Below, in pieces: positions 27,528 through 38,028 of a stretch of 64,000 nt of DNA. The stretch's first letter is position 1. Each line of letters begins with the position of its first letter. Source of the DNA: Alphaproteobacteria bacterium (GTDB lineage: Bacteria; Pseudomonadota; Alphaproteobacteria; Rhodobacterales; Rhodobacteraceae); contig JAUIBL010000001.1 in the NCBI GenBank assembly GCA_030428355.1, positions 1 through 64,000 of the forward strand, written 5' to 3'. Below the pieces are notes generated by a model. It was not told the origin of the DNA. It searched no databases and saw only the letters and a list, made by a program, of their open reading frames with translations. A program made the position numbers and the translations under genes.

Positions 27528-28874
27528 TTACTCGGCCGGGGTCGCAGCAGGTGCGCCATCTGTGGTCGAGGACTTGCCGTAATGCGCCTTGAAGTCTTCC
27601 TCGATGGTCTCGGGCTGCGGCAGCGGCTTTTCAAGCACGCCCAGCAGGGGCAGGATGACGAGGAAGTAGGCGAACCAGTAGGTGGACCCGATCAGGGCGA
27701 TGTAGGGATAGATGCCCTCGGCAGGCATCGCGCCGACCCATGTGAGAACCACGAAGTTCACCACGAAGACCCAGAACCACATCTTGAACATCGGGCGGTA
27801 CCGGCCAGAACGGACCGACGATGTGTCAAGCCACGGCGCCAGTGCCATCACAAGGATCGCACCGAACATCGCCAGAACGCCGAAGAACTTGGCGTCGATG
27901 ATGCCGCCGGTCAGGAAGTTGACCGCGATCACCAGCCACACTTCGGTGTCGAAGGCACGCAGGATCGCGTAGAACGGCAGGAAGTACCATTCCGGAACGA
28001 TATGCGCAGGCGTCGCCAGCGGGTTGGCTTCGATGTAGTTGTCCGGGTGACCAAGGTAGTTCGGCATGAAGCCGACCACGGCAAAGAACACCACGAGGAT
28101 CACGGCCAGTGCGAACAGGTCCTTGATCACGAAATACGGCCAGAACGGTAGGGTGTCTTTTTCGGCATCCGCTTTCGACGTACGGCGCACTTCAACACCG
28201 GTCGGGTTGTTGTTGCCCGTGGTGTGGAAGGCCCAGATGTGCACGATCACGAGACCGGCAATCACGAAGGGCAGCAGATAGTGCAGCGAGAAGAAGCGGT
28301 TCAGCGTGGCATTGTCCACGGCCGGTCCGCCCAGCAGCCATGTCTGGATCGATTCACCAATGAACGGGATCGCGCCAAAGAGGCCGGTGATCACGGTCGC
28401 ACCCCAGAAGGACATCTGCCCCCACGGAAGCACGTAGCCCATGAACGCGGTGCCCATCATCAGGAGATAGATCAGCATGCCGATGATCCACGTGATCTCG
28501 CGCGGGGCCTTGTACGAGCCGTAGTAAAGGCCGCGGAAGATGTGCAGGTAAACCGCGACAAAGAACAGCGACGCGCCGTTCATGTGCAGGTAGCGCAGCA
28601 CGGCACCGCCGTTCACGTTGCGCATGATGTGCTCGATCGACCCGAAGGCCAGATCGACATGCGGCGTGTAATGCATCGCCAGAACGATGCCGGTGATGAT
28701 CTGCAGCGCCAGACAGAAGGTCAGGACGATGCCCCAGATCCACATCCAGTTCAGGTTCTTCGGAGTGGGGATCATGATGGTGTCGTAGATCAGGCCGACA
28801 ATCGGCAGGCGCGAGTGAATCCACTTTTCGCCGCCCGACTTCGGTTCGTAATGGTCGTGTGGAATGCCAGACAT
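27528..28874 (-). CDS. petB: cytochrome b of the bc1 complex
   Basis: 448 residues with eight transmembrane helices. It carries the two bis-His haem sites (helix B/D histidines, for example [11 protein letters not shown] and [13 protein letters not shown]), the Qo motif [13 protein letters not shown] and the cd1 region [17 protein letters not shown]. The length suits proteobacterial cytochrome b. It houses the quinol-oxidising and quinone-reducing sites. Placed between petA and petC with 11 and 17 bp spacers. Confidence 0.97.
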   Translation of the reverse strand: MSGIPHDHYEPKSGGEKWIHSRLPIVGLIYDTIMIPTPKNLNWMWIWGIVLTFCLALQIITGIVLAMHYTPHVDLAFGSIEHIMRNVNGGAVLRYLHMNGASLFFVAVYLHIFRGLYYGSYKAPREITWIIGMLIYLLMMGTAFMGYVLPWGQMSFWGATVITGLFGAIPFIGESIQTWLLGGPAVDNATLNRFFSLHYLLPFVIAGLVIVHIWAFHTTGNNNPTGVEVRRTSKADAEKDTLPFWPYFVIKDLFALAVILVVFFAVVGFMPNYLGHPDNYIEANPLATPAHIVPEWYFLPFYAILRAFDTEVWLVIAVNFLTGGIIDAKFFGVLAMFGAILVMALAPWLDTSSVRSGRYRPMFKMWFWVFVVNFVVLTWVGAMPAEGIYPYIALIGSTYWFAYFLVILPLLGVLEKPLPQPETIEEDFKAHYGKSSTTDGAPAATPAE

Positions 28875-28885
28875 TTAAAGTCTCC

Positions 28886-29464
28886 TTATCCCAGCAGGAT
28901 CGTTGTTTCGTCGACGAATTCGGCCGGCGGAACCGGCAGGTTCTCGGGGGCCGGTCCTTTGCGGATGCGGCCGGACGTGTCGTAATGCGAGCCGTGGCAC
29001 GGGCAGAACCAGCCACCGACTCCACCGTCGAGCGCGTAATCGCCGGCATTGCCAAGCGGAACGCAGCCAAGGTGCGTACACACACCCATCTGAACAAGCC
29101 ATTCGCCGGCCTCGTCCATGGCGCGGTTTTCGTCGGTCGCTTCGGCAGCGCCATCGATGTTTGCGTTCCGTGCAATCGGATCGACAAGATCGGACACGTC
29201 GACGCTGCGTGCGTCGGCGATCTCATCCGGGGTACGGCGGCGGATGAAGACCGGCTTGCCAAGCCATTTGACAGTGATCTGAGAGCCTTCTGCGACGCCC
29301 GACACGTCCACGCGAATCGAGGACAGGGCCAAAACGTCAGCCGACGGGTTCATCTGGTTGACCAGAGGCCAAACCGCGGCACCGGTGGCAACCGCGCCTG
29401 CGCCGGCTGTGGCGTAGTACAGGAAGTCCCTCCGGGTGCCTTCGTGGTGTTCTGCGTTGGACAC
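28886..29464 (-). CDS. petA: Rieske iron-sulfur protein of the bc1 complex
   Basis: 192 residues from GTG 29464, which has GGAG eight bases upstream; a longer ATG-initiated reading adds 13 residues that do not fit the family. A Tat-type signal-anchor ([20 protein letters not shown]) is followed by the 2Fe-2S ligands in CTHLGC and CPCHGS. It shuttles electrons from quinol to cytochrome c1. First gene of the operon. Confidence 0.95.
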   Translation of the reverse strand: MSNAEHHEGTRRDFLYYATAGAGAVATGAAVWPLVNQMNPSADVLALSSIRVDVSGVAEGSQITVKWLGKPVFIRRRTPDEIADARSVDVSDLVDPIARNANIDGAAEATDENRAMDEAGEWLVQMGVCTHLGCVPLGNAGDYALDGGVGGWFCPCHGSHYDTSGRIRKGPAPENLPVPPAEFVDETTILLG

Positions 29465-29681
29465 GAGGTTATCTCCATTTAACGGCCGATGGTCTGGCCA
29501 CAATACGGGTTAGGCCGCACGAGGGGCGGCGCTCCGAGGCGCTATTTAGCGGGCTACCCCCTAGTCGTCCACCTCCAGAACACCTAGGTTAGGAATAAGC
29601 GCCGAAGTGTCGCGGTAAATGGCACTGACCTTGCAGATATCGCGTGGTAATGACACGCAAAATACGAAATGGACGGCCACC
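29465..29681. other. divergent promoter region, petABC and outer-membrane protein
   Basis: A 217-bp gap between divergent genes that must contain the petABC promoter and that of the barrel protein. Nothing more specific is clear to me; no strong palindrome or consensus promoter stands out. Confidence 0.3.
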
Positions 29682-30350
29682 ATGCAGAAAACGATTCTGT
29701 CCGGCATCATCGCTCTGGGAACAACTGCCTTCGCTGCACCGGCGCTGGCCGAAATGGAACTGTCCATCTATAGCGGATGGCAGACCTCTCCGCACAGCCG
29801 GTTGTACGGCGATTACCCCGGCACAGGCGCAGACATCGACGCGCTGATCGGCTGGGAAGGTCGGTCTTTCGAAATGCCGCCCTATTACGGCGTGCGCGGC
29901 ACGTGGTGGAAGAACGAAAACCTCGGCTTCGGTCTCGAATTCACCCATGCCAAGGTCTACGCCCCCGACAGCGAAAAAGCGGCGATCGGATTTTCCGACC
30001 TCGAATTCACCGACGGTCTCAACATTGTGACCGTCAACGCCTACCACCGCTGGCCCGGGCTTTGGGCCCAGGGTGCTGTGACGCCTTATGTCGGTGGCGG
30101 TGTCGGGATCGCGGTTCCGCATGTCGATGTCGACACGACCACCGGGATCGAAACCTATGAGTTCCAGTTCACAGGTCCCGCGGCGCGTCTGACGGCCGGG
30201 ATGAGCTATGACATCAACGAACGCTTCGCGGTGTTCGGGGAATATCAGTTCACTTATTCCAGCAACACGGTCGATCTGCCCCAGGGCGGCTCGCTCGAGA
30301 CCGACATCAAGACAAACGCGCTCAACATCGGTCTGACCCTCAAGTTCTAG
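29682..30350 (+). CDS. outer-membrane beta-barrel protein (possibly LpxQ-like)
   Basis: 222 residues from ATG 29682, with a signal peptide cleaved after PALA. The mature protein shows alternating beta strands (TPYVGGGVGIAVPHVDVD, FAVFGEYQFTYSS) and ends in a C-terminal Phe ([10 protein letters not shown]), the mark of outer-membrane barrels. The start ELSIYSGWQTSPHSRLYG recalls rhizobial lipid A oxidase-like barrels, but this is from memory and weak. Safe call: opacity-type porin-like barrel. It overlaps the 3' end of pssA on the other strand by 4 bp. Confidence 0.75.
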   Translation: MQKTILSGIIALGTTAFAAPALAEMELSIYSGWQTSPHSRLYGDYPGTGADIDALIGWEGRSFEMPPYYGVRGTWWKNENLGFGLEFTHAKVYAPDSEKAAIGFSDLEFTDGLNIVTVNAYHRWPGLWAQGAVTPYVGGGVGIAVPHVDVDTTTGIETYEFQFTGPAARLTAGMSYDINERFAVFGEYQFTYSSNTVDLPQGGSLETDIKTNALNIGLTLKF

Positions 30351-31126
30351 GTCTTGTCCTCATTTGCCGTCTCCGCGCTGCTCTTGGCCTGTGCCAGGGC
30401 ACGGCGCGAGGATGGCAGCATCCAGATCACTGCGCTGATATAGATCAGGCTCAGCACAACCAGCGCCACCCAGGTGTAGATCGCCACCGCTGCGCCGATG
30501 GCGGCGAAGCCGACCAGAAACAGCTTGACCTGACGCTGGCTGATCTTGGTGGTCTTGAACGACCAGACCGGAAACCGCCCGATCATCAGCATCCCGATCA
30601 TCGCGATATACAGCGCCAGCAGCGCGTCGGGGATGATCTGGGTGCTGTCGAACGCAAACGACGCATACATCGGCAGCATCACGAGGATGGCCCCCGCAGG
30701 CGAGGGGATCCCGATGAAATAGGCGTTCTCGGCCGATCCGTTCTCGGCCTTGCGGGCCACGTTGAACCGCGCAAGCCGCGTCACTGCACAGACCGCGTAG
30801 ACCAGAACCGCCAGCCAGCCCAATTGCCGCGTGTCGTCCAGCGCCCACACATACAGCAGCAGCCCCGGCGCAACCCCGAAATTCAGGAAATCCGCCAGCG
30901 AGTCGAGCTCGGCTCCCATCTTGCTGTCACTGCCAAGCGCACGGGCCAGACGCCCGTCCAACCCGTCAAGAATGGCCGCAAGCAGGATCAACTGCACCGC
31001 AAGCTCGTAATTTCCCTGCAACCCGAACCGGATAGCCGTCAGCCCCGCACAGATGGCGGTCACGGTCAGCATGTTCGGCAGAAGCTGAACCAGCGTCAGT
31101 TTCTGACCGTTCGGTTCCGTGGTCAT
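30347..31126 (-). CDS. pssA: CDP-diacylglycerol-serine O-phosphatidyltransferase
   Basis: A 259-residue membrane enzyme that makes phosphatidylserine. The CDP-alcohol phosphotransferase motif is seen as [12 protein letters not shown] followed by [14 protein letters not shown], which holds the catalytic and metal-binding aspartates. About eight helices. It overlaps psd by 4 bp (ATGA), so the enzymes for phosphatidylethanolamine synthesis are coupled. Confidence 0.95.
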   Translation of the reverse strand: MTTEPNGQKLTLVQLLPNMLTVTAICAGLTAIRFGLQGNYELAVQLILLAAILDGLDGRLARALGSDSKMGAELDSLADFLNFGVAPGLLLYVWALDDTRQLGWLAVLVYAVCAVTRLARFNVARKAENGSAENAYFIGIPSPAGAILVMLPMYASFAFDSTQIIPDALLALYIAMIGMLMIGRFPVWSFKTTKISQRQVKLFLVGFAAIGAAVAIYTWVALVVLSLIYISAVIWMLPSSRRALAQAKSSAETANEDKT

Positions 31127-31785
31127 TTCGACAGGTCCGCAATCACGGTTTCACCGGCGATCATGGTCTGACCGATCTTCACCGATGGCTCCACCCCTTC
31201 GGGCAGGTAGATGTCCAGACGCGACCCGAAGCGGATCAGCCCAAAGCGTTCACCCCGATCCAAGACCGCACCTTCCTGCGTAAAGCTCACGATGCGCCGC
31301 GCCACCAGACCGGCGATCTGTGTCACGGTGAGGATGCGGTCGTCCTCCATCCGGATCACCAGCGAATTGCGCTCATTGTCCTCGCTTGCCTTGTCGAGCG
31401 ACGCGTTCAGGAACTTGCCGGGCTTGTAGGCGATCTTCTCAACCTTGCCTGCCACCGGCGCGCGGTTCACATGGCAGTTGAACACCGACATGAACACGCT
31501 GACCCGTGTCAGCGCCTCTTCCGGCAGACCCAGCTCGCGCGGCGGTACCGCAGGTTCGATCAGCGACACAACCCCATCCGCCGGGCTGATCACCAGCCCC
31601 GGCGCATCCGGCGTGACCCGCTCGGGATCGCGGAAGAAATAGTAACACCAGACGGTCAGGCCGACACCGATCCAGCCCAGCACGTCCTCGATGGCGAACA
31701 GCACCAGAGTGATCGCCGCAAAGATCGCGACGAACTTGCGCCCTTCCGGGTGCATCGGCTTGATGAATGTATCTGTCATCCGCAT
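31123..31785 (-). CDS. psd: phosphatidylserine decarboxylase proenzyme
   Basis: 220 residues, the short form of Psd common in alphaproteobacteria. One or two N-terminal membrane segments follow [17 protein letters not shown]. The self-cleavage site is in [16 protein letters not shown], where the GS pair yields the pyruvoyl group. It converts phosphatidylserine to phosphatidylethanolamine. A second ATG two codons downstream is an equally good start. Confidence 0.94.
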   Translation of the reverse strand: MRMTDTFIKPMHPEGRKFVAIFAAITLVLFAIEDVLGWIGVGLTVWCYYFFRDPERVTPDAPGLVISPADGVVSLIEPAVPPRELGLPEEALTRVSVFMSVFNCHVNRAPVAGKVEKIAYKPGKFLNASLDKASEDNERNSLVIRMEDDRILTVTQIAGLVARRIVSFTQEGAVLDRGERFGLIRFGSRLDIYLPEGVEPSVKIGQTMIAGETVIADLSK

Positions 31786-31873
31786 CGCGGCAGCATCCTT
31801 TCAAAACATTGCGCGTCGGTAAACCGGGGATCACCGACGCGCAAGCTTTGCCGACATGACTTGGCGTCGCGGA

Positions 31874-32479
31874 TCATGCCTCGGGATGGGTTGCGACCAT
31901 GCTGTCGCGCTTCGAGAAGGTCTCGAACCACGCCGCCAGCGCATCGCGCCCGGTGCGCCAGGACCGCGCATCATGGCGCAGATCGAGATAACCCAAAGCA
32001 CAGCCAACCGTGATATGCCCCATATCCAACCGCCCGTTGAGATGGCTCATCCAGCGCGTATTGATGGCATCCAGCGCACGGGACACCTTGCCCCACTGCC
32101 CCTCGACCCAGTCCATCATCACCTTCTCCTCGGGGCGGAACCGGGTCTCATAGACCATCAGCACCGCCGCATCGAGAATGCCATCCGCCGTCGCTTCAAG
32201 CGTCAGCGTGTCCCAGATGCGATGCTCGGGGTAAAGGCCGCCTTTTGCCCGCGCATCCAGAAACCGGCAGATCACCCGGCTGTCATAGATCGCCGGACCA
32301 TCCGACCGGATCAGCGCCGGGATCTTGCCCACCGGGTTCGCCGCGATCAGCTTGGAATCCGGAGCCAGCGGCGTGCTGGTCACGTTCACATGTTCGATGT
32401 CGTCGTACTGCCCGGTCTCATGCAGCGTCACGAGAACCTTGCGCACGAAAGGTGATGGCCCTGACCGAAGAAGTTGCAT
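31874..32479 (-). CDS. glutathione S-transferase family protein
   Basis: 201 residues with a thioredoxin-like N-terminal domain (SPFVRKVLVTLHETG; glutathione-binding NPVGKIPAL and YDSRVICRFLD) and an all-alpha C-terminal domain. The Ser in GPSPFVRK is the likely catalytic position. The substrate is unknown. The paired palindromes (32543-32585) lie between it and the upstream paiB. Confidence 0.88.
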   Translation of the reverse strand: MQLLRSGPSPFVRKVLVTLHETGQYDDIEHVNVTSTPLAPDSKLIAANPVGKIPALIRSDGPAIYDSRVICRFLDARAKGGLYPEHRIWDTLTLEATADGILDAAVLMVYETRFRPEEKVMMDWVEGQWGKVSRALDAINTRWMSHLNGRLDMGHITVGCALGYLDLRHDARSWRTGRDALAAWFETFSKRDSMVATHPEA

Positions 32480-32542
32480 CTGGCTGCTCCCAATATCTGT
32501 GATGCCTCAGGTAATCCTGTTGCGCGACAAATGCCAAGCGGC

Positions 32543-32585
32543 GCGATGCGTCGACGCATCGCCTCTTTCCGTCGACGGAAAGAGG
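32543..32585 (-). repeat. paired GTCGAC-centred palindromes, copy A
   Basis: Two abutting perfect palindromes. One has core GATGCGTCGACGCATC with GC/GC ends (32543-32562); the other has core TTTCCGTCGACGGAAA with CCTC/GAGG ends (32562-32585). They begin 4 nt after the paiB stop codon. The same cores recur at 45827-45869 with different but still complementary ends, so the structure is conserved. There is no T-run. Confidence 0.85.
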
Positions 32586-32589
32586 CCGC

Positions 32590-33210
32590 TCACAGCACCG
32601 GCGGATCGGCCATCAACGCGGCCAGCGCCTCAAGCTCGCTGCCCATCCCGCCCGGCACCTGCACCGCCGCCCGCTTCCGAACCGCGTCGTCCTTGTTCTG
32701 GCCAAGCTTCCACGTCGCTGCCATCTCCTCCACCACCATCCGGCAGGGCACGATCATCCGCATCATCCGCTCCAGCACCTCTGGCGTCATCTTGCCGGTG
32801 GTCCAGGGCGTCTTTCCGGCCAGCCGGTTCTCGTAGAAGGCCGACTGCAGGTCCAGCACCTCGTGCATTTTACCATGTGGTAAAAGTTCCAGAACCCCGG
32901 TCAGGTGTACCGCCACATAGTTCCACGTCGGCACCTGATCCGCGACCCCGTACCAATCCGGCGAGATATAGGCATCCGGCCCGGTCACCGCGATCCGCGC
33001 AGGGCGCGGCTCGCTCAACGCCCGCGCAATCGGGTTGGACCGCACCAGGTGGATCAGCACCTCGCGCCCATACTCGGACAGCAGAACCGGCACATGCGCC
33101 ACCATCGGCACAGGATCGCCATTCATCACCAGAGTGCCAAACCCCCGCTCGCGGACAAAGGCGATGTCCTTGGCATGGTCGTGACTGTGAAAGCTCGGGT
33201 TCGGGTGCAT
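32590..33210 (-). CDS. PaiB-family FMN-binding negative regulator
   Basis: 206 residues of the PaiB/FMN-binding split-barrel type. Recognised by MHPNPSFHSHD at the start, the flavin-binding GFGTLVMNGDPVPMVAHVPV, ISPDWYGVADQVPTWNY in the middle and the C-terminal helix region RMIVPCRMVVEEMAATWKLG with the typical WKLGQNK ending. In Bacillus the homologue represses sporulation and protease genes; in roseobacters the target is unknown. Followed directly by palindrome copy A. Confidence 0.9.
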   Translation of the reverse strand: MHPNPSFHSHDHAKDIAFVRERGFGTLVMNGDPVPMVAHVPVLLSEYGREVLIHLVRSNPIARALSEPRPARIAVTGPDAYISPDWYGVADQVPTWNYVAVHLTGVLELLPHGKMHEVLDLQSAFYENRLAGKTPWTTGKMTPEVLERMMRMIVPCRMVVEEMAATWKLGQNKDDAVRKRAAVQVPGGMGSELEALAALMADPPVL

Positions 33211-33291
33211 GGCATGGGCTCAGTGCTGGAAACGCCCCTGATCTGGCACAAACTACACCAAAAATCCCGCCCTGAATTGTACCCGAGACAA

Positions 33292-34218
33292 TCACCCCGC
33301 CTTGGGATGCGTCGCCTCGTAGACCTTCATCAGGTGAACCGTATCGACCGACGTATAGGCCTGCGTCGTCGACAACGACGCATGCCCCAGCAATTCCTGA
33401 ATCGCCCGCAGATCACCGCCCGCCGACAGCAGATGCGTCGCAAAGCTGTGCCGCATCGCATGCGGCGTTGCGGTGGCGGGCAGACCCAACTGCATCCGCG
33501 CCTGTTCTGTCACCTTCTGCACCAGCCTCGGGTTCAACGCTCCACCACGCGCACCGCGAAACACCGGCGCATTGGGCTCCATGTCGAACGGGCAGAGCTT
33601 CACATAGGTCGCCACCGCCTGCCTTGCGACGGGCAGAACCGGCACCACCCGTTCCTTGCCGCCCTTGCCGATGATCCGCACCGCCTCGCCCAAGGGAAGG
33701 TCACGCCCCGTCAGCCCCAACGCTTCGGAAATCCGCAGGCCGCAGCCATAGAGCAGCGTCACCACCGCCATGTCCCGCGCGCCGACCCAGTCTTTCTGCG
33801 CCTGTTGACCCACCGTGTCGATCATCTCGCGCGCCGCATCCTCGCTCAGGGGACGGGGCAGCTTTTTCTGGAACTTCGGCGCACGGGTCGACAGCACGGC
33901 TGTCGGCTCGAACCCCTCCCGCTCGGCCAGCCAGCGATAGAACGACTTGACCGCCGAGAGCTTGCGCGCCAGCGATCGCGGACTGGCCCCACTGCTGCGC
34001 GTGTGCGCCATCCAGGCCCGCATGTCCGGCACGGTGATCCGCGCCAGGGGGGCCAGCCCCTGCGCCTCGCCTTTGTATTCTGTTAGAAAGGCGATGAAAT
34101 CCACCACATCGCAGCGATAGGCGATCAGCGTGTTCTCGGCCGTCCCGTTCAGTGCCCGGCTTGATGCAAGCCACCCCTCCAGAGCGTCCCGCGCCGCCGG
34201 AGAGATCATCAGGCTCAT
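33292..34218 (-). CDS. xerC: tyrosine recombinase XerC
   Basis: 308 residues from ATG 34218, which overlaps the DUF484 stop. The full catalytic set is present: box I Arg in YGCGLRISEALGL, KGGKERVVPV, HAMRHSFATH (His and Arg), LLGHASLSTTQAYT (His and nucleophile Tyr). With XerD it resolves chromosome dimers at dif. Its neighbour DUF484 is the usual genomic partner. This is the housekeeping recombinase, not the island integrase. Confidence 0.94.
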   Translation of the reverse strand: MSLMISPAARDALEGWLASSRALNGTAENTLIAYRCDVVDFIAFLTEYKGEAQGLAPLARITVPDMRAWMAHTRSSGASPRSLARKLSAVKSFYRWLAEREGFEPTAVLSTRAPKFQKKLPRPLSEDAAREMIDTVGQQAQKDWVGARDMAVVTLLYGCGLRISEALGLTGRDLPLGEAVRIIGKGGKERVVPVLPVARQAVATYVKLCPFDMEPNAPVFRGARGGALNPRLVQKVTEQARMQLGLPATATPHAMRHSFATHLLSAGGDLRAIQELLGHASLSTTQAYTSVDTVHLMKVYEATHPKAG

Positions 34219-34919
34219 GACAGCCAGCGCCGCATCTGGCGCTCGAACACACCGGTGAAGAAGGTCAGAAGGTCCGTGCCCTGCTGCGGCGTGAACTGGT
34301 GCGGGTCTTCCGCCCCCATCACCAGCAACCCCGGCAGACGCCCTGGCCCGAAATCCAGCTTGAGACAGGCTTCCGAGCGAATCCAATCCGCCTTGTCGCC
34401 GTAAATCTCGGGCGTGCCGGTGTCGATCTGGCGCAGCGTGACCTGCCGCGGCGGGGCATTGCGCCCGGTGCTCAGATAGGCGTCGATGAAACCGGGCGCC
34501 GCGACGGACAGAACCGAACCAAGCCGTTTGATCGCCGGGTCTTCATCGTTCTGCACCGATTCCAGCACCAGCTTGATCACATCCACACGCAGAATCTCGG
34601 CCACGTCGCCGCCCAGATCGCGCAGGAAGGATTCGAACTCCACCGGGTCGAGCATCCGCAGGATCGCGCGATGCACCTGATTGGTGCCGGCAAGGTTCTC
34701 GTAAGCCGCCGCAATCACCGACCGGTGCGTGTCTTCCAGCCGGTCCAGCCGCGCTTCCAACCGGTCCATCGCGATACCGCGCAGGTCCACGATATTGCCG
34801 CCCATGGCACGTTCATTCGCGGCGATCAGGGCCCGCATCAGGTCCTGATCTTCGAGAATCACGTCTGGGCGCGACATGATGGTTTCGCGCAGGTCGTCGT
34901 CGATACGGGGGCTGCTCAT
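34215..34919 (-). CDS. DUF484 family protein
   Basis: 234 residues with an N-terminal helical region and a GAF-like C-terminal domain (GRLPGLLVMGAEDPHQFTPQ, GTDLLTFFTGVFERQMRRWL). The family is a near-constant neighbour of xerC in proteobacteria but its function is not known. The stop overlaps the xerC start by 4 bp, so the pair is coupled. Confidence 0.88.
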   Translation of the reverse strand: MSSPRIDDDLRETIMSRPDVILEDQDLMRALIAANERAMGGNIVDLRGIAMDRLEARLDRLEDTHRSVIAAAYENLAGTNQVHRAILRMLDPVEFESFLRDLGGDVAEILRVDVIKLVLESVQNDEDPAIKRLGSVLSVAAPGFIDAYLSTGRNAPPRQVTLRQIDTGTPEIYGDKADWIRSEACLKLDFGPGRLPGLLVMGAEDPHQFTPQQGTDLLTFFTGVFERQMRRWLS

Positions 34920-35036
34920 GCCAACCTCGGGTCTTTGTATTTTGCGGGACCCTATCAGCCGCGCAAAAAAGATGCCCGCATTTTTTCATTCAAATGCGGG
35001 CAACCTGGAAAACTGTGGCAGATGCGCAGAGGGCGC

Positions 35037-35690
35037 TCAGAGAATCTTGATATTGGCCGCTGCCGCATCCTTGACGAACTGGTCCAGACCCTTGTCGGTC
35101 AAAACATGACTCGCCATCGCCTTGATCACCGCGGGCGGGGCGGTCGCCACATCGGCCCCGATCTTGGCGCATTCGCTCATGTGGTTTGCGGTGCGGATCG
35201 ACGCGGCAAGGATGTTCGTCTCGAACCCGTAATTGTCGTAGATTTCACGAATATCCGCGATCAGGTCCAGACCGTCCATGTTCAGATCGTCCAGACGCCC
35301 GATGAAGGGCGAAATGAACGTCGCCCCCGCCTTGGCCGCCAGAAGCGCCTGATTGGCCGAGAAACACAGCGTCACGTTGACCATCTTGCCTTCGTCGGTC
35401 AGCACCTTGCAGGCCTTCAGACCGTCCCAGGTCAGCGGCACCTTCACCGCGATGTTCTCGGCGATCTCGGCCAGTTTGCGGCCCTCGGCGATCATGTCCT
35501 CGGCCTTGAGCGCCACCACTTCGGCGGACACCGGACCCGAGACCAGATCGCAGATTTCCTTGGTCACTTCGAGGATATCGCGCCCGGATTTCTTGATCAG
35601 GGAAGGGTTGGTGGTCACGCCATCGACCATCCCCAGATCGTTGAGTTCCGCGATCGCGTCGATTTCGGCTGTGTCGACAAAGAATTTCAT
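35037..35690 (-). CDS. fsa: transaldolase / fructose-6-phosphate aldolase family
   Basis: 217 residues from ATG 35690 ([13 protein letters not shown]), the standard length of the short Tal/FSA type. The Schiff-base lysine lies in [14 protein letters not shown], and [15 protein letters not shown] is the phosphate-binding region. It interconverts sugar phosphates in the pentose phosphate route; whether it is transaldolase or aldolase in activity cannot be told by eye. It is divergent from priA with an 80-bp gap. Confidence 0.92.
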   Translation of the reverse strand: MKFFVDTAEIDAIAELNDLGMVDGVTTNPSLIKKSGRDILEVTKEICDLVSGPVSAEVVALKAEDMIAEGRKLAEIAENIAVKVPLTWDGLKACKVLTDEGKMVNVTLCFSANQALLAAKAGATFISPFIGRLDDLNMDGLDLIADIREIYDNYGFETNILAASIRTANHMSECAKIGADVATAPPAVIKAMASHVLTDKGLDQFVKDAAAANIKIL

Positions 35691-35769
35691 GGCTGTCGCT
35701 CCTGTGATGGGTTGGCCTTTCCTACCGTGGGCTTTACCCCAAGACAATGCAGACGGAAACCCTCAACTG

Positions 35770-37968
35770 ATGGCGCTAACATCCAGCTATTTCGACGAAG
35801 GCGCGCTGATCGGCGTGCTGACCACCCAGCCGCTGGACCGGGTGCTGGATTACCGCGCGCCCGAGGGCGGCTGCCATCTGGGCGCCTTTGTCGAGGTGCC
35901 GCTTGGTCCGCGCAAGGTGCTTGGCGTGGTCTGGGGGCCGGGGCAGGGCGATTACGACATCTCCAAGGTGCGCTCGGTGATCCGCGTGCTCGATGCCGCA
36001 CCGATGCGCGAGGAACTGATGGCGTTCCTGACCCGCGCAGGCGACTACACGCTCACCCCGATGCCCGCGATGCTGCGGCTGGCCACCCGCGCGCCGGGGC
36101 TGGGCGATCCGCCGTCGATGCGCAAGATCTACCGTCTGGGCGAAAGCGCCCCCGACCGCATGACCGACGCCCGGACCCGCGTACTTGATGTGCTGCGCGA
36201 GATGGGGGGCCTGTCTCTGACGCTCAAGGAACTGGCCGACGCGGCGGGCGTGACCACCTCGGTCGTAAAGGGCCTCGTCAAACAGGGGGCGGTCCGCGAG
36301 GAAGACAGCCCGCGCGATACGCCCTTCCCGACGCTCGATCCCACATATGGCGGCAAGACCCTGACCGAGGATCAGACCATCGCCGCCGCCGCCCTGCGCG
36401 CCTCGGTCGCCACGCGATCCTATGGCACAACCCTGCTGAAAGGCGTCACAGGGTCCGGCAAGACCGAAGTCTATCTCGAAGCGGTGGCCGAATGTCTGGC
36501 CCAAGGTCGTCAGGCTCTGGTCCTGCTGCCGGAAATCGCACTGACCGCCGAATTCCTCACCCGCGTCGATGCCCGTTTCGGCGCGAAACCCGCCGAATGG
36601 CATTCCGGCGTCACCATGACCGAGCGCCGCCGCGTCTGGAAAATGACCGCGCAGGGCGGGGCGCAACTGGTCGTCGGCGCACGCTCCGCGCTGTTCCTGC
36701 CGTTCCGCGATCTGGGCCTGATCGTCGTCGATGAGGAACACGACACCTCGTACAAACAAGAGGACGGAGTACTCTATAACGCCCGTGACATGGCCGTGCT
36801 GCGCGCGTCGATCTGCGGTGCTCAGGTCATCCTCGCGTCTGCGACACCAAGCCTTGAAAGCTGGGCCAATGCCGATGCGGGCAAATACCGCATACTCGAA
36901 CTCACCTCTCGTTTCGGCGCGGCGGTCATGCCCGAGATGCGGGCCATCGACATGCGCAAAGAACAACTGCCGGGATCAAGCTGGATCTCTCCGACGCTGC
37001 AACGCGCGGTCCAACAGCGGCTCGACAATGGCGAACAGGCGCTGCTTTTCATCAACCGGCGCGGCTATGCCCCGGTCACCATCTGCCGCGCCTGCGGGCA
37101 TCAGATCGGCTGCGACCATTGCGATGCGCGGATGGTGGAACACCGCTTCCTCAAACGCCTTGTCTGTCACCAATGCGGCGAGACGAAGCCGATGCCCAAC
37201 ACCTGCCCGTCCTGCGGTGCCGAAGACAAACTGGCCGCCGTTGGCCCCGGTGTCGAACGCCTCGCCGAAGAGGCGCAGACGCTCTTTCCCGAGGCCCGGC
37301 TGGCCGTCCTGTCGTCGGACATGTTCGGCTCTGCCCGCGCGCTCAAGGCCGAGATCGAGACCATCGCCAGCGGTGGGGCGGACCTGATCATCGGCACGCA
37401 GCTTGTCGCCAAGGGGCATAACTTTCCTCTGCTGACGCTTGTGGGTGTGATCGATGCGGATCTGGGTCTGCAAGGCTCGGACCTGCGCGCGGCGGAACGC
37501 ACGTTCCAACTGATGCGACAGGTGGCCGGCCGGGCGGGGCGCGCCGACAAGCCCGGTCAGGCGCTGATGCAGACCTACCAGCCGGAACACCCGGTGATCC
37601 GTGCGATCCTGTCCGGCGACGAACAGGATTTCTGGACCGCCGAAGCCGGGGAACGCCGCAATGCAGGCGTGCCGCCCTATGGCCGTCTGGCCGGGATCAT
37701 CCTGTCCTCGACGGACGTGCAGGAGGTGTTCGATCTCGGCAACGCGCTGGCCCGCAACGACGCACCGCTGCGCCGCGTCGGCGCACAGGTGTTCGGCCCG
37801 GCCCCGGCCCCCATCGCGCGGGTGCGGGGCCGCCACCGGGTGCGCCTTCTGGTCAAGGCCCCCAAGGGTATCGCATTGCAACCGGCGCTGGCGGAATGGG
37901 TCAAACCCTTCCGGCTGAAAGGCGAGCTGCGCATGGCGATCGACATCGACCCGCAGAGTTTTTACTGA
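35770..37968 (+). CDS. priA: primosomal protein N' (PriA helicase)
   Basis: 732 residues from ATG 35770. The N-terminal DNA-binding domain begins LTTQPLDRVLDYRAPEGG. An SF2 helicase follows with Walker A GVTGSGKTEVYLE and DEEHDTSYKQEDG. The zinc-binding cysteines are seen in CRACGHQIGCDHC and CHQCGE...CPSCG. It restarts collapsed replication forks by loading DnaB. It ends 10 nt before palindrome copy B. Confidence 0.96.
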   Translation: MALTSSYFDEGALIGVLTTQPLDRVLDYRAPEGGCHLGAFVEVPLGPRKVLGVVWGPGQGDYDISKVRSVIRVLDAAPMREELMAFLTRAGDYTLTPMPAMLRLATRAPGLGDPPSMRKIYRLGESAPDRMTDARTRVLDVLREMGGLSLTLKELADAAGVTTSVVKGLVKQGAVREEDSPRDTPFPTLDPTYGGKTLTEDQTIAAAALRASVATRSYGTTLLKGVTGSGKTEVYLEAVAECLAQGRQALVLLPEIALTAEFLTRVDARFGAKPAEWHSGVTMTERRRVWKMTAQGGAQLVVGARSALFLPFRDLGLIVVDEEHDTSYKQEDGVLYNARDMAVLRASICGAQVILASATPSLESWANADAGKYRILELTSRFGAAVMPEMRAIDMRKEQLPGSSWISPTLQRAVQQRLDNGEQALLFINRRGYAPVTICRACGHQIGCDHCDARMVEHRFLKRLVCHQCGETKPMPNTCPSCGAEDKLAAVGPGVERLAEEAQTLFPEARLAVLSSDMFGSARALKAEIETIASGGADLIIGTQLVAKGHNFPLLTLVGVIDADLGLQGSDLRAAERTFQLMRQVAGRAGRADKPGQALMQTYQPEHPVIRAILSGDEQDFWTAEAGERRNAGVPPYGRLAGIILSSTDVQEVFDLGNALARNDAPLRRVGAQVFGPAPAPIARVRGRHRVRLLVKAPKGIALQPALAEWVKPFRLKGELRMAIDIDPQSFY

Positions 37969-37978
37969 GGTCAGCGCC

Positions 37979-38028
37979 GGTTTTCAGTCGACTGAAAACC
38001 CGGACGCGTCGACGCGTCGACGCGTCCG
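37979..38028 (+). repeat. paired GTCGAC-centred palindromes, copy B
   Basis: A 22-bp palindrome with core TTTTCAGTCGACTGAAAA (37979-38000) is followed at once by a 28-bp palindrome made of repeated ACGCGTCG units (38001-38028). As in copies A and C, the T-rich unit comes first after the stop codon (here 10 nt after priA) and the GC-rich unit second. No T-run follows. Confidence 0.8.

Noticed and set aside
33292-34218. XerC as a second mobile-element integrase
   Set aside because: All Xer motifs and the DUF484 neighbour identify the housekeeping recombinase.
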